Assembly (NCBI RefSeq): GCF_016405985.1
Contig: NZ_JAEFCF010000003.1
Coordinates: 1-64,000, forward strand
Direction of reading: 5' to 3'
Source: Paracoccus sp. IB05
Lineage (GTDB): Bacteria > Pseudomonadota > Alphaproteobacteria > Rhodobacterales > Rhodobacteraceae
DNA length: 64,000 nt
The notes beneath the pieces were generated by a model, which was not told where the DNA came from, ran no database searches, and saw nothing but the letters and a program-made list of their open reading frames with translations. Shown here in pieces: positions 16,579 through 24,662 of the stretch (positions are counted from its first letter, which is position 1; each line of letters starts with the position of its first letter). Both the position numbers and the translations under genes were made by a program.

Positions 16579-16603
16579 GGAACAAGCCAGGGGGCGGGAG
16601 GTT
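16579..16603 (+). promoter_or_regulatory. EcfG-type promoter (GGAAC-N16-GGTT)
   Basis: GGAAC and GGTT are 16 bases apart. The next gene is the PRC-barrel protein about 190 bases downstream, which implies a long leader or a missed short gene. I found no supported reading frame in that leader. Confidence 0.65.
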
Positions 16604-16796
16604 TATCCCCGGGAAGATGCCGTTTCGCATGTCAACCGGGCGCAAGGGTAAGAAGAATGCGATGGTTTTCCCGGTTTCCCATCGCAGCCAACGCATTGGC
16701 AGACGAGCTTCTGTCCCCTTTGCAGCGGCATCTTCACCGCATTTCCGTGCGGGAAACCGCCGCACGGACAACCCGCGATATCCAGAGGAGAAACTC

Positions 16797-17093
16797 ATGG
16801 ACCACAGCAGACACACGCCCCTGACCCATTCGGAACTGACCGAAGCCGTCCTGACCAGCGCCCCGATCTATGGGGTTGATGATCGCAAGGTCGGGACCAT
16901 CTCGCATGTGCATGGCAGCGGGGCGGCAACCCAGGTTGTTGTTGATGTCGGCGGATTTCTGGGGATCGGGTCTAAGCCGGTGCTTCTCAGTGTCGATCAG
17001 CTGAACCTGATGCGCGATGAGAATGGCGAGGTTCATGGCAAAACCGCCTGGACCAAAGAGCAGCTGAAAGAGCTGCCTGAACATCAGCACTGA
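16797..17093 (+). CDS. PRC-barrel domain protein (second copy)
   Basis: The 98-residue product carries APIYGVDDRKVGTISHVHG, a PRC-barrel core, and the VDQLNLMRDENGEVHG hairpin, ending in a short acidic/His tail. The frame is open far upstream, but the ATG behind AGAGGAG is the credible start and gives normal PRC length. It is a paralogue of the protein encoded at 15368-15652. An EcfG-type promoter lies upstream and a good terminator follows. Confidence 0.85.
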   Translation: MDHSRHTPLTHSELTEAVLTSAPIYGVDDRKVGTISHVHGSGAATQVVVDVGGFLGIGSKPVLLSVDQLNLMRDENGEVHGKTAWTKEQLKELPEHQH

Positions 17094-17106
17094 TACCCCG
17101 CCAGCG

Positions 17107-17141
17107 GGGCGCCCGGATCCGGTTCGGGCGCCCTGTTTGTT
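17107..17141 (+). terminator. rho-independent terminator after the PRC-barrel gene
   Basis: A 9-bp GC stem (GGGCGCCCG with its complement) and 9-base loop are followed by TGTTTGTT. It lies 14 bases after the stop codon. Confidence 0.72.
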
Positions 17142-17199
17142 CGTGTGCCCTGTTTGTCGGGGGGGCTTTTGCAGACAGGACATGCCGAAGTCTTACCGC

Positions 17200-17790
17200 T
17201 CACAGCATCGCCCCGCCGATCCAGCGCGCCATCCAGATCAAAGCGCCAAGACAGAGAGCAGCCAGTAGCAGCAAGGCGCCATCCCTCGTCAGCACAGCCG
17301 CCGCCACAAGCGCAATGAACCCCGATGCGACCGTTCCTGTGCCCGGGATCAGCTCCATGAAAGGCATCACAAGCGTGAGCGTGAGAATCAGAAAAAGCCA
17401 CAGGTAAAGGAAGGGCTTCTCGGTCAGGAAGCTGAGCCTTGGTCGCAGGACATGATCAATTGCAGCGATCGGTCTGCGCAGCCAAGACACTGCGGAACGC
17501 AGGCGCGCGCCCGCGATTTCACGTTCAGATACCATATCTGGCAGCCAGACATGGCGTCTGCCGGCAATCATCTGCGCCACCAACAGGAATTCCAGCACCG
17601 CAACCAGACTTGTCACACCCGGCACAATGCTGGCCGGAGACACGGCAATCAGCGCGAAAATCAGCATGAGCGTCGCGAAGGAGCGTGTCCCGCTGGCCTC
17701 AACAATCGCGCCAACACTGACAGTCTCGGCCTCGCCCACTTCATTAAGCTGATCCAGCACCGCACAGAGCACATCAGTGTTTTCAGGCAT
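17200..17790 (-). CDS. exoD: ExoD family membrane protein
   Basis: The 196-residue protein has the ExoD signature GARSFATLMLIFALIAVSP-like segment near residues 30-50 and SASIVPGVTSLVAVLEFLL, followed by further helices. ExoD of rhizobia affects exopolysaccharide synthesis and alkaline tolerance. The start is the ATG after the promoter; the long upstream extension would run through both divergent promoters and is rejected. An EcfG-type promoter lies 36 bases upstream. Confidence 0.85.
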   Translation of the reverse strand: MPENTDVLCAVLDQLNEVGEAETVSVGAIVEASGTRSFATLMLIFALIAVSPASIVPGVTSLVAVLEFLLVAQMIAGRRHVWLPDMVSEREIAGARLRSAVSWLRRPIAAIDHVLRPRLSFLTEKPFLYLWLFLILTLTLVMPFMELIPGTGTVASGFIALVAAAVLTRDGALLLLAALCLGALIWMARWIGGAML

Positions 17791-17826
17791 ATCCTGACCA
17801 GCCTCATTGATCCTACGGCATGGTGA

Positions 17827-17851
17827 AACTCCTGTACGGCGGGACTGTTCC
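17827..17851 (-). promoter_or_regulatory. EcfG-type promoter (GGAAC-N16-AGTT)
   Basis: On the minus strand GGAAC and AGTT are 16 bases apart. Only nine bases separate its -35 element from that of the divergent promoter at 17861, so the two share one compact control region. Confidence 0.75.
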
Positions 17852-17860
17852 GGATTCGCA

Positions 17861-17885
17861 GGAACAATCTGAGCCTGCGCCGGTT
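17861..17885 (+). promoter_or_regulatory. EcfG-type promoter (GGAAC-N16-GGTT)
   Basis: GGAAC and GGTT are 16 bases apart. It lies 60 bases before the start of the dehydrogenase operon and fixes that start downstream of it. Confidence 0.78.
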
Positions 17886-17945
17886 CAGGTTTCCCAGAGC
17901 ATCCCGGATGCCGCTTCCAGCCCCGTTCACAGCCAGGGAAACGAC

Positions 17946-18668
17946 ATGACCGCCCCACCACAGAACCCCAAGCCGCATTTCCCCCTCAGCCACCCGGGTC
18001 GCCGGCAATTCCTCAGGGTATCCGCTGCCAGCTTTGCTGCGGCCGGTCTTTGGCCGTCCACCGTAGCTGCGCAGGATATGCCGCCTCTCAAAGACTATCC
18101 CCGCGCCTGGCTGACGGAAAACGAATGGGTGTTTGTCCTTGCTGCGGTCGCGCGCCTGATCCCGTCCGACGGTGAGGGTCCGGGTGCCATCGAGGCGCGG
18201 GTGCCGGTGTTTATCGACCGCGAGCTGGCGGGCGATTTTGGTGCGGCGACGGACTGGTATATGGAAGGCCCGCATCAGCCCGATGCACCACCGGAACTGG
18301 GCTGGCAATCCCCGCTTTCGCCCGCAGACATCTACCGCGCGGCTATTCCGCTTTTCGATGAATGGTGCGTCTCCCGCCATGGCACGGCTTTTGCCGATCT
18401 GGACGCGGCGATGCAGGACGAGGCGCTGACGGCACTTGAAGGCGGCGATGTCCCATTGCCGCCAGAGCTGCGCGATTTCTTTGACATCCTGCTCACCAAT
18501 ACCAAAGAGGGCTATTTTTCGGACCCGATCCATGGCGGCAATCACGGCATGGCCGCCTGGGTCCATATCGGCTTTCCCGGCGCGCGGGCGCATTACAGGG
18601 AATGGGTGGGGCGGCACAATATCCCCTACCCGCTCGGTCCGGTATCGATCTCGGGCGAGAGGGCCTGA
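17946..18668 (+). CDS. gluconate 2-dehydrogenase subunit 3 family protein (Tat-exported small subunit)
   Basis: The 240-residue protein has a twin-arginine signal (GRRQFLRVSAASFAAAG) ending in VAAQ. A body follows with ENEWVFVLAAVARLIPSD and YFSDPIHGGNHGMAAW, typical of the small subunit of membrane-bound gluconate/glucose/sorbitol dehydrogenases. It escorts the flavin subunit through the Tat pathway to the periplasm. The frame is open for 42 codons upstream, but the promoter lies there, so the internal ATG is used. The large subunit gene follows after 3 bases. Confidence 0.88.
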   Translation: MTAPPQNPKPHFPLSHPGRRQFLRVSAASFAAAGLWPSTVAAQDMPPLKDYPRAWLTENEWVFVLAAVARLIPSDGEGPGAIEARVPVFIDRELAGDFGAATDWYMEGPHQPDAPPELGWQSPLSPADIYRAAIPLFDEWCVSRHGTAFADLDAAMQDEALTALEGGDVPLPPELRDFFDILLTNTKEGYFSDPIHGGNHGMAAWVHIGFPGARAHYREWVGRHNIPYPLGPVSISGERA

Positions 18669-18671
18669 GCC

Positions 18672-20441
18672 ATGGCGAGACAGGATCCGAAGAAAGAAGT
18701 GGTGATCGTGGGCCTTGGCTGGACCGGCGCGATCATGGGGATGGAACTGGCCGAAGAAGGGCTGGAAATTCTCGCGCTGGAGCGCGGCCCCGACCGGCGC
18801 ACCGTGCCGGAGATGAAATATCCTGAGATGATCGACGAGTTGTCGCAGGGCGAGCGGCACAAGATGATGCAGCGTCCCTCGCAGTCGACCATCACCATCC
18901 GGCGTGATCTGCATGAAACCGCGCTGCCGATGCGCAAATGGGGCTCGTTCCTGCTGGGGAATGGTGTCGGCGGTTCCGGCGTGCATTGGAACGGTCAGAA
19001 CTGGCGGCCGCAGCCGGTGGAAATGGGACTGCGCAGTTATGTCACTGACCGCTGGGGTGCCGCGATCATCCCCGAAGACATGACCATCGGCGACTACCCC
19101 GTCACCTATGATAACCTGGAGCCGTTTTTCGACCGTTTTGAATATGTGGCCGGGATTTCCGGCATCGCGGGAAATCTCAACGGCGAGATCCGCGAAGGCG
19201 GCAATCCGTTCGAGGGCTGGCGGTCGCGCGATTACCCGATGCCCGCGCTGCCCGTCACATATAACGGCGCGAAATTCGCCGAGGCCGCGCGGGCCATGGG
19301 CTATCACCCTTTTCCGCGCCCGGGCGGCAATGCCTCGACCTCTTATGTCAATGAATACGGCATGCAGATGGGGGCCTGCAATTTCTGCGGCTTTTGCGAG
19401 CGCTATGGCTGTTATCAGTATTCGAAATCATCCCCCCAGACGACGATCCTTGCGGCGCTCTTTCGTAAGCCGAATTTCAGCTACCGCACCGGGGCCGAAG
19501 TCCTGCGCGTCGAGATGGCAGCGGACGGCCTGACCGCGACCGGCGTGACATATTTCGACGAAGATACCGGCGAAGAGGTGTTCCAGCCCGCCGATATCGT
19601 CATCCTCGCCGCCTATCAGATCGAGAATGTTCGGCTGATGCTGATCTCTGGCATCGGCCAGCCCTATGATCCGGCCACCGGCAAAGGTGTAACGGGGAAG
19701 AATTACGGCTATCAGATCACCGGCTCGACCTCGATGTTCTTCAGGGATGAGCATTTCAATCCCTTTGTGGGGTCCGGAATCAATGGCGTCTGCATTGATG
19801 ATTTCGGCATGAATGCGATTGATTTCGGGGCCGAGGGGTTCATTGGCGGCGCCTATATCTCTTCAGCCCAGACCAATGGTCAGCCGATCCGCTCGATGCC
19901 TTTGCCCGAGAATACACCGGAGTGGGGCGCCGGCTGGAAATCGGCGATTGCCGAATGGTATGGCCATGAGATGAGCATCTCGCATCATGCCTCGGTCATG
20001 TCTTACCGGGGCCATTACTGCGATCTGGATCCGACCTACCGCGACCGCCATGGCCGCCCCCTGATGCGGATCACCTTTGACTGGCATCCCAATGAGCTGC
20101 GGCTGAACGCCTTTCTGCAGGAAAAGATCGAGGCTCTGGCGCGCACGATGCAGCCCGATCTGATGAAATCCAGCTATAAGGATTTCGACAGCCGCTATGA
20201 TGTGCGGCCCTATCAGACCACCCATAACACTGGCGGCGCGATCATGTCACAGACGCCGGAGGGCGGCCCGCTGAACCGCTATCTCCAGGCCTGGGACAAG
20301 CACAATGTCTTTGTGACCGGCGCGGGGGCCTTTGTGCAGAACACGCAGTATAACCCGACCGGCCTCGTGGGCGGCCTCGCCTATTGGGCGGCAGATGCGA
20401 TCCGGCGCCAATATCTGCGCAATCCCGGCCCGCTGGTCTGA
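18672..20441 (+). CDS. GMC-family FAD dehydrogenase large subunit (gluconate/sugar type)
   Basis: The 589-residue flavoprotein starts with the FAD-binding motif VVIVGLGWTGAIMGMEL and has NGVGGSGVHWNG. A four-cysteine stretch (GACNFCGFCERYGC, about residues 235-250) resembles the 3Fe-4S ligands of FAD-dependent glucose dehydrogenase. The C-terminal THNTGG and NTQYNPTG motifs hold the catalytic His/Asn. It oxidises a sugar or sugar acid in the periplasm and passes electrons to the triheme cytochrome encoded next. It has no signal of its own and relies on the Tat signal of the small subunit. Confidence 0.9.
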   Translation: MARQDPKKEVVIVGLGWTGAIMGMELAEEGLEILALERGPDRRTVPEMKYPEMIDELSQGERHKMMQRPSQSTITIRRDLHETALPMRKWGSFLLGNGVGGSGVHWNGQNWRPQPVEMGLRSYVTDRWGAAIIPEDMTIGDYPVTYDNLEPFFDRFEYVAGISGIAGNLNGEIREGGNPFEGWRSRDYPMPALPVTYNGAKFAEAARAMGYHPFPRPGGNASTSYVNEYGMQMGACNFCGFCERYGCYQYSKSSPQTTILAALFRKPNFSYRTGAEVLRVEMAADGLTATGVTYFDEDTGEEVFQPADIVILAAYQIENVRLMLISGIGQPYDPATGKGVTGKNYGYQITGSTSMFFRDEHFNPFVGSGINGVCIDDFGMNAIDFGAEGFIGGAYISSAQTNGQPIRSMPLPENTPEWGAGWKSAIAEWYGHEMSISHHASVMSYRGHYCDLDPTYRDRHGRPLMRITFDWHPNELRLNAFLQEKIEALARTMQPDLMKSSYKDFDSRYDVRPYQTTHNTGGAIMSQTPEGGPLNRYLQAWDKHNVFVTGAGAFVQNTQYNPTGLVGGLAYWAADAIRRQYLRNPGPLV

Positions 20442-20453
20442 GGGGGGTATGAG

Positions 20454-21839
20454 ATGAAAACCGTCCTTCGCCTCTTCACGGCCCTTGCCCTGGTCGCGGT
20501 CCTGTTCATCGCGGGCCTGATCTGGATCCCGGTCAGCCGCACCCCCGCCTCCGAGGCCTTGCCCGCTGATTGGGCACCTGAACCCGGCGCGGGTGAATAT
20601 GCCATGCGGGCGGGCGATTGCATGGCCTGCCATACCGCCGAGGGTGGCGCGGATTTCGCAGGCGGGCGGGCGATCCACAGCCCGCTCGGCACGATCTATA
20701 CCGCGAACATCACCCCAGACCCGGAAACCGGCATCGGCGGCTGGACCCTTGATCAATTTCGCGCAGCCCTGGTCGACGGGCTCAGTGCCGATGGCAGCCA
20801 TCTTTATCCGGCCATGCCCTATGAGAATTACCGCCTGCTGACCGAAGGCGACATCCGCGCGCTTCACACCTATTTCATGGAAGAGGTGCAGCCGGTCCGC
20901 ATTGATGTGCCCGAACCCGATCTGCCCTTCCCCTTCAACCAGCGTTGGGGCATCCGCGCGCTGAACTGGCTAATCCTTACCCATGACAGCGGGTTCAACG
21001 GGATCATGGGCGACAAGGTGCTGGATCGCGGCCAGTATCTGGTCGAAGGACCGGGCCATTGCGCCGCCTGCCACAGCCCGCGCACCGCCTATATGGGCCA
21101 GGACGGGATCACGGCGGATCAGCCCGCCTTCCTGACCGGCGGTTACATCGACGGCCAGCAAGCGCCCGCCCTGCGGGGGCCGGGAAGCGTGATCCGCGAC
21201 TGGCCTACCCCGGAGCTGACCGCCTTCCTTGCCACCGGGCGCAACTTCGCCGCGACTGCCAATGGCGAGATGGGCCTCGTGGTCGAGCATTCACTGCAAT
21301 ATCTGACCGATGCGGATATCATCGCCATGGCGCGTTTTCTGAAGGCGCTTGACGGCCAGCCCCATGACCCGCCGGAAATGACCGTGCCCCGGGGGCCCCT
21401 CGCCCGCCCTGCCGCTCAGGCGGATGCGCGGGGCGAGGCCACGGCCCGGATGCTGACCGAGTCCTCCCCGGACATGCCTTTAGGGGCAAGGGTCTTCATG
21501 GACAATTGCGCGCAATGCCATTTCGTCACCGGCCGCGGCTCGCCTGAGATCTTCCCGGCCTTGCAGGACAATAGCCTAGTTCTCTCCGATGAGATCACGC
21601 CGCTGGTGTCGATCATCCTCTGGGGTGCCACGGTCGAGGGCACGGCGCAGCGACCGATGCCGCTGGTGATGCAGGGCTATGAGGCGCGTCTCAGTGACGA
21701 CGACATTGCCGCCCTGACCAGTTTTCTGCGCGAGGCCTGGGGCAATGACGCAGCCCCCGTCTCTCCGGAAGCGGTCCGCGACATCCGCGATGATGGCCCG
21801 CCGGAGGCGCGACAGGACGATGGCGCGCTCATGGACTGA
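20454..21839 (+). CDS. membrane-anchored triheme cytochrome c subunit
   Basis: The 461-residue protein has an N-terminal signal/anchor helix and three heme c sites: CMACH (Cys56-His60), CAACH (Cys203-His207) and CAQCH (Cys352-His356). This is the standard cytochrome subunit of three-component gluconate, sorbitol and glucose dehydrogenases. It carries electrons from the flavoprotein to the quinone pool. It lies 12 bases after the large subunit gene. Confidence 0.92.
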   Translation: MKTVLRLFTALALVAVLFIAGLIWIPVSRTPASEALPADWAPEPGAGEYAMRAGDCMACHTAEGGADFAGGRAIHSPLGTIYTANITPDPETGIGGWTLDQFRAALVDGLSADGSHLYPAMPYENYRLLTEGDIRALHTYFMEEVQPVRIDVPEPDLPFPFNQRWGIRALNWLILTHDSGFNGIMGDKVLDRGQYLVEGPGHCAACHSPRTAYMGQDGITADQPAFLTGGYIDGQQAPALRGPGSVIRDWPTPELTAFLATGRNFAATANGEMGLVVEHSLQYLTDADIIAMARFLKALDGQPHDPPEMTVPRGPLARPAAQADARGEATARMLTESSPDMPLGARVFMDNCAQCHFVTGRGSPEIFPALQDNSLVLSDEITPLVSIILWGATVEGTAQRPMPLVMQGYEARLSDDDIAALTSFLREAWGNDAAPVSPEAVRDIRDDGPPEARQDDGALMD

Positions 21840-21888
21840 CCGCTCTGGAACAATCCGGGTTTCTACACCCATATCAAAGGATCAACCG

Positions 21889-22404
21889 ATGAAACCGCTA
21901 ACCATTGGCCTCTTTTGCGCAGCGCTTGCCCTGCCCTCCACCGCTTTTGCCCAAGAGGCCCAGACGAGCTTTGTCAGCCTCGACGGGGTCGAGACCGGCA
22001 CCGCCACCCTGACCGAAACCCGGGGCGGCGTGCTGATTGACCTGGAGCTGGGTGGCCTTCCAGCCAATGCCTGGCTTGGGTTCCACATCCATGAGACCGG
22101 CAGCTGCGACCCCCATAGCGGACACGACTCCGCCGGTGGCCATTTCAACCCCGGCAATGTGGAACATGGCGTGCTGTCGGAAACCGGCCCCCATGCCGGG
22201 GACATGCCGAACATCCACAGCGATGCGGATGGCTTTGCCCGGGTGCAGGTACTGAACCCGAACGTGACCCTCGGCGAAGGCAATAATTCCATCCGGGGTC
22301 GCGCCCTGATGGTCCATGCCGGGGCGGATGATCACCGCAGTCAGCCGACCGGAAATGCAGGGGACCGCCTGGCCTGCGCCGTCATCGACCAGGCCGCACC
22401 CTGA
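21889..22404 (+). CDS. sodC: periplasmic Cu/Zn superoxide dismutase
   Basis: The 171-residue product has a signal peptide ending AFAQ and the metal ligands of SodC: HIHETG, GGHFNP, HSDADG and a C-terminal MVHAGADDH. Two cysteines (GSCDP and LACAV) form the usual disulfide. It removes superoxide in the periplasm, where the preceding dehydrogenase might generate it. AAAGGA precedes the ATG. GGAAC occurs 38 bases upstream but without a matching -10 element, so it is probably read from the dehydrogenase operon. Confidence 0.93.
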   Translation: MKPLTIGLFCAALALPSTAFAQEAQTSFVSLDGVETGTATLTETRGGVLIDLELGGLPANAWLGFHIHETGSCDPHSGHDSAGGHFNPGNVEHGVLSETGPHAGDMPNIHSDADGFARVQVLNPNVTLGEGNNSIRGRALMVHAGADDHRSQPTGNAGDRLACAVIDQAAP

Positions 22405-22407
22405 ACA

Positions 22408-22433
22408 GGAACAAAGTCCAGGACCCCGCGGTT
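22408..22433 (+). promoter_or_regulatory. EcfG-type promoter (GGAAC-N17-GGTT)
   Basis: GGAAC and GGTT are 17 bases apart, within the accepted 16-17 range. It begins 4 bases after the sodC stop and lies 46 bases before the BON gene. Confidence 0.68.
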
Positions 22434-22478
22434 CATCAGAGACCGGCGCAGAGCCGGGCAACCGAGGAGGAGAGACCA

Positions 22479-23309
22479 ATGGCAAATCGGCGCTATGATG
22501 AGAGCCAGGACGCACAGCGGGACCGCGCCCGTTTCGAGAGAGATGGGGGTGGCCGGGACGAACATACGACCGCCTGGCGCCCGCGCGCCTATGACCAGCC
22601 GCGCTCCCGCGAAGACGAGGCCGAAACCCGTTTCCGGACTGGATCAGAATGGGACCGGGACCGGCGGGACAGTGAGCGCGCGCCGGGACGGGCGCATGAC
22701 GATTATGGCCGCCAGGACTATGGGCGCGGCGAATATGAGCGGCAGGATTACGGTCGGCCGGATCGGGGCCAACAGGACAGCGGCCATGCCTATGGCTTTG
22801 CCCGCCATGAACGCCGCTACGATGAAGAGGGCCGGAACCGCAGCGAAGACGCAGGCTGGACTCGCGAAAGCCAGGGTGGGTTTCGCGAAAGCGCAGGGTC
22901 GCCGCCCTATGTCGCGGGTTTCCCGCCCCGCAGCTATGATGCCGGCATGTATGCCGCCTTCCAGGGTCAGGGCCGGGATGAGCCGCGGGGATTTCGCGGC
23001 CATGGACCGAAAGACTACAAGCGCAGCGACGAACGGATGCGGGAAGATGTCTGTGACCGGCTGGCCGATGCCGATGCTGTAGACGCCCGGGGAATCTCGG
23101 TCGAGGTGGCGAATGGAGAGGTCACACTCAGCGGGCATGTCTCGTCCCGCCAGGCCAAGCGCGCCGCCGAGGATGCGGTCGAGAACTGCTCGGGCATCGT
23201 GCATGTCCAGAACAATCTGCGGATCCGCGACCGGCAGGACGAGGCCTCGCCAGCCGCGATCCCCGCCATGGCTGCTGAAACCGGGAAGCCCGGTTCCAAA
23301 CCAGGCTGA
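22479..23309 (+). CDS. BON-domain protein with charged repeat region (first copy)
   Basis: The 276-residue product has a long, highly charged N-terminal part (about residues 1-185) rich in D, R, Y and G. It contains short repeats such as RQDYGR and is presumably disordered. A BON domain follows (residues about 187-255: EDVCDRLADADAVDARGISVEV..GEVTLSGHVSSRQAKRAAEDA). BON domains bind membranes or periplasmic partners and are typical of osmotic-shock proteins such as OsmY. There is no signal peptide. A GAGGAGGAG site and an EcfG-type promoter precede it, and a paralogue lies at 34360-34806. Confidence 0.85.
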   Translation: MANRRYDESQDAQRDRARFERDGGGRDEHTTAWRPRAYDQPRSREDEAETRFRTGSEWDRDRRDSERAPGRAHDDYGRQDYGRGEYERQDYGRPDRGQQDSGHAYGFARHERRYDEEGRNRSEDAGWTRESQGGFRESAGSPPYVAGFPPRSYDAGMYAAFQGQGRDEPRGFRGHGPKDYKRSDERMREDVCDRLADADAVDARGISVEVANGEVTLSGHVSSRQAKRAAEDAVENCSGIVHVQNNLRIRDRQDEASPAAIPAMAAETGKPGSKPG

Positions 23310-23336
23310 TCCCCGGCAGGACTGCTGAACCCGCCG

Positions 23337-23364
23337 CTGCGGCCCGCGAAAAAGCGGGCCGCAG
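23337..23364 (+). terminator. terminator hairpin after the BON gene
   Basis: A perfect 11-bp stem (CTGCGGCCCGC and its complement) with a GAAAAA loop lies 27 bases after the stop. It is followed by TTGC rather than a full T run. Confidence 0.62.
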
Positions 23365-23569
23365 TTGCATGAGAAGCCTCCGCTTTCGAAGAGGGATCGA
23401 CGGCGGAAAAAGCGTCATTCAGGACAACGCGATGTTCCCGGACTCCCTAATCCAGCGGCAATGCCCGAGGTGCGATGACTTGCTGCCCCGGCACTGTCAG
23501 GTGCCAGGGCCGCTGATCTTTGGCCCGCTAGGTCGCGAGCCGAGTCAGATTTTGAGATGTGACCGCCCG

Positions 23570-23884
23570 TTACTCTGTCGGCTGGCCTTCGGGCGCATTG
23601 GGGTCAGGCGGGCTTTCACGCGTTGTCGGCTCGCTCGCCGGGCTGTTGGTTGTGCCGGACTGGGCATCCGGCTCGACGACCTCGGCAGGGATGGTCGAGG
23701 TGGCCGGCTCGTTGACGGTTCCGGCATCAAGGCCCGCCGGGGGCTGCGGGTCGGCGTCGGAGACCTCTTCTCCCAACCAGTAAACGATGATCCCCACCCC
23801 GAACAGGGCGGCCAAAGCGATGCCGAGCAGCGGGGCCCAGTGGCGCCTTGTTTGCTTTTCCAGATTGGTTTGTGGCGCGGACAT
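23570..23884 (-). CDS. single-pass membrane protein with acidic/proline-rich tail
   Basis: The 104-residue protein has a short basic N terminus, one transmembrane helix (about residues 18-38, PLLGIALAALFGVGIIVYW), then an extracytoplasmic low-complexity tail of P, E, T and S. A good AAAGGAGT site precedes the ATG. A degenerate GGAAC-N17-GATT element lies upstream. No domain is recognised. The long plus-strand frame antisense to it is a shadow. Confidence 0.72.
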   Translation of the reverse strand: MSAPQTNLEKQTRRHWAPLLGIALAALFGVGIIVYWLGEEVSDADPQPPAGLDAGTVNEPATSTIPAEVVEPDAQSGTTNSPASEPTTRESPPDPNAPEGQPTE

Positions 23885-23920
23885 GGCGAACTCCTTTCAG
23901 GGTCTGTCTGACAGGGTTTC

Positions 23921-23946
23921 AATCCGGGACGCGCCAATAATGTTCC
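23921..23946 (-). promoter_or_regulatory. possible weak EcfG-type promoter (GGAAC-N17-GATT)
   Basis: On the minus strand GGAAC is followed after 17 bases by GATT, which differs from the nGTT seen at the other sites. It is correctly placed for the single-pass membrane protein gene but is only suggestive. Confidence 0.35.
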
Positions 23947-24007
23947 CGGCGGCATGCGGGCCGGGGGGCGACCCTCCGCCGCCGCACAAAGAGGATCGCG
24001 GCGGCCC

Positions 24008-24032
24008 GGAACAATCTGCGCCCCTGCCGGTT
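24008..24032 (+). promoter_or_regulatory. EcfG-type promoter (GGAAC-N16-GGTT)
   Basis: GGAAC and GGTT are 16 bases apart, 40 bases before the DUF892 start codon. Confidence 0.78.
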
Positions 24033-24072
24033 CGAGCAACTGAACCCTACCAACCCGCACAGGAGCGAAGCC

Positions 24073-24570
24073 ATGAAAGCGAAGACCCTTGATGATCTGT
24101 TTCTCGACCTGCTGAAAGACGTCTATTACGCCGAGCGAAAAATCCTGAAAGCCTTGCCGAAAATGGCCCGCGCCGCGCAGTCGGCAGAGCTGGGCACGGC
24201 CTTTGAGAAACACCATGACGAAACCCAGGTGCATGTCGAACGGCTCCAGCAGGTGTTCGAAATTCTGGGGAAACCCGCGCGCGGCAAGACCTGCCCGGCG
24301 ATTGAAGGCATCCTTGACGAAGGCGAAGAGGTGATCGACGGCTTCAAAGGCTCACCCGCGCTGGATGCCGGTCTAATCGCCTCTGCCCAGGCGGTCGAGC
24401 ACTATGAAATGGCACGCTACGGCACGCTCAGAAACTGGGCAAAGCTGATGGGTCAGCCCGAGATCGCAAAGATCCTGCAAAGCACGCTTGCCGAAGAAGA
24501 GGCGACCGACAGCACGCTGTCGAAGCTTGCCGAGGGATCCGTCAACCAGGCCGCGCTCGCCGCCGCCTGA
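24073..24570 (+). CDS. DUF892 ferritin-like protein (YciE/YciF family)
   Basis: The 165-residue product shows the DUF892 pattern: LDDLFLDLLKDVYYAERKILKALPKMARAA, then ETQVHVERLQQVFEILG and AVEHYEMARYGTL. The family folds as a ferritin-like four-helix bundle with acidic and histidine metal ligands on paired helices, and is induced by osmotic and general stress. AGGAG precedes the ATG. A close EcfG-type promoter and a strong terminator make it a single-gene unit. Confidence 0.92.
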   Translation: MKAKTLDDLFLDLLKDVYYAERKILKALPKMARAAQSAELGTAFEKHHDETQVHVERLQQVFEILGKPARGKTCPAIEGILDEGEEVIDGFKGSPALDAGLIASAQAVEHYEMARYGTLRNWAKLMGQPEIAKILQSTLAEEEATDSTLSKLAEGSVNQAALAAA

Positions 24571-24609
24571 GGCCGCGACCGCCGCCCGCTCCCGGTGGCG
24601 GTCGCGGCA

Positions 24610-24647
24610 GGGCTGGCTCTGACACGATCAGAGCCAGCCCCCCTTTT
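24610..24647 (+). terminator. strong rho-independent terminator
   Basis: A perfect 13-bp stem (GGGCTGGCTCTGA and its complement) with a 5-base loop is followed by CCCCTTTT. It separates the DUF892 gene from the epimerase-like gene. Confidence 0.85.
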
Positions 24648-24662
24648 GAGAGGTAACCAGCC

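Noticed and set aside
16434-16796. N-terminal extension of the second PRC-barrel protein
   Set aside because: The extension covers the divergent promoters and has no family similarity; the internal ATG has a clear ribosome site.
21847-21871. GGAAC before sodC as an EcfG promoter
   Set aside because: No nGTT occurs 16 or 17 bases downstream.
23369-23911. Plus-strand frame of 180 codons
   Set aside because: It is antisense to the single-pass membrane protein gene, which has a strong ribosome site, and it begins just after a terminator hairpin.
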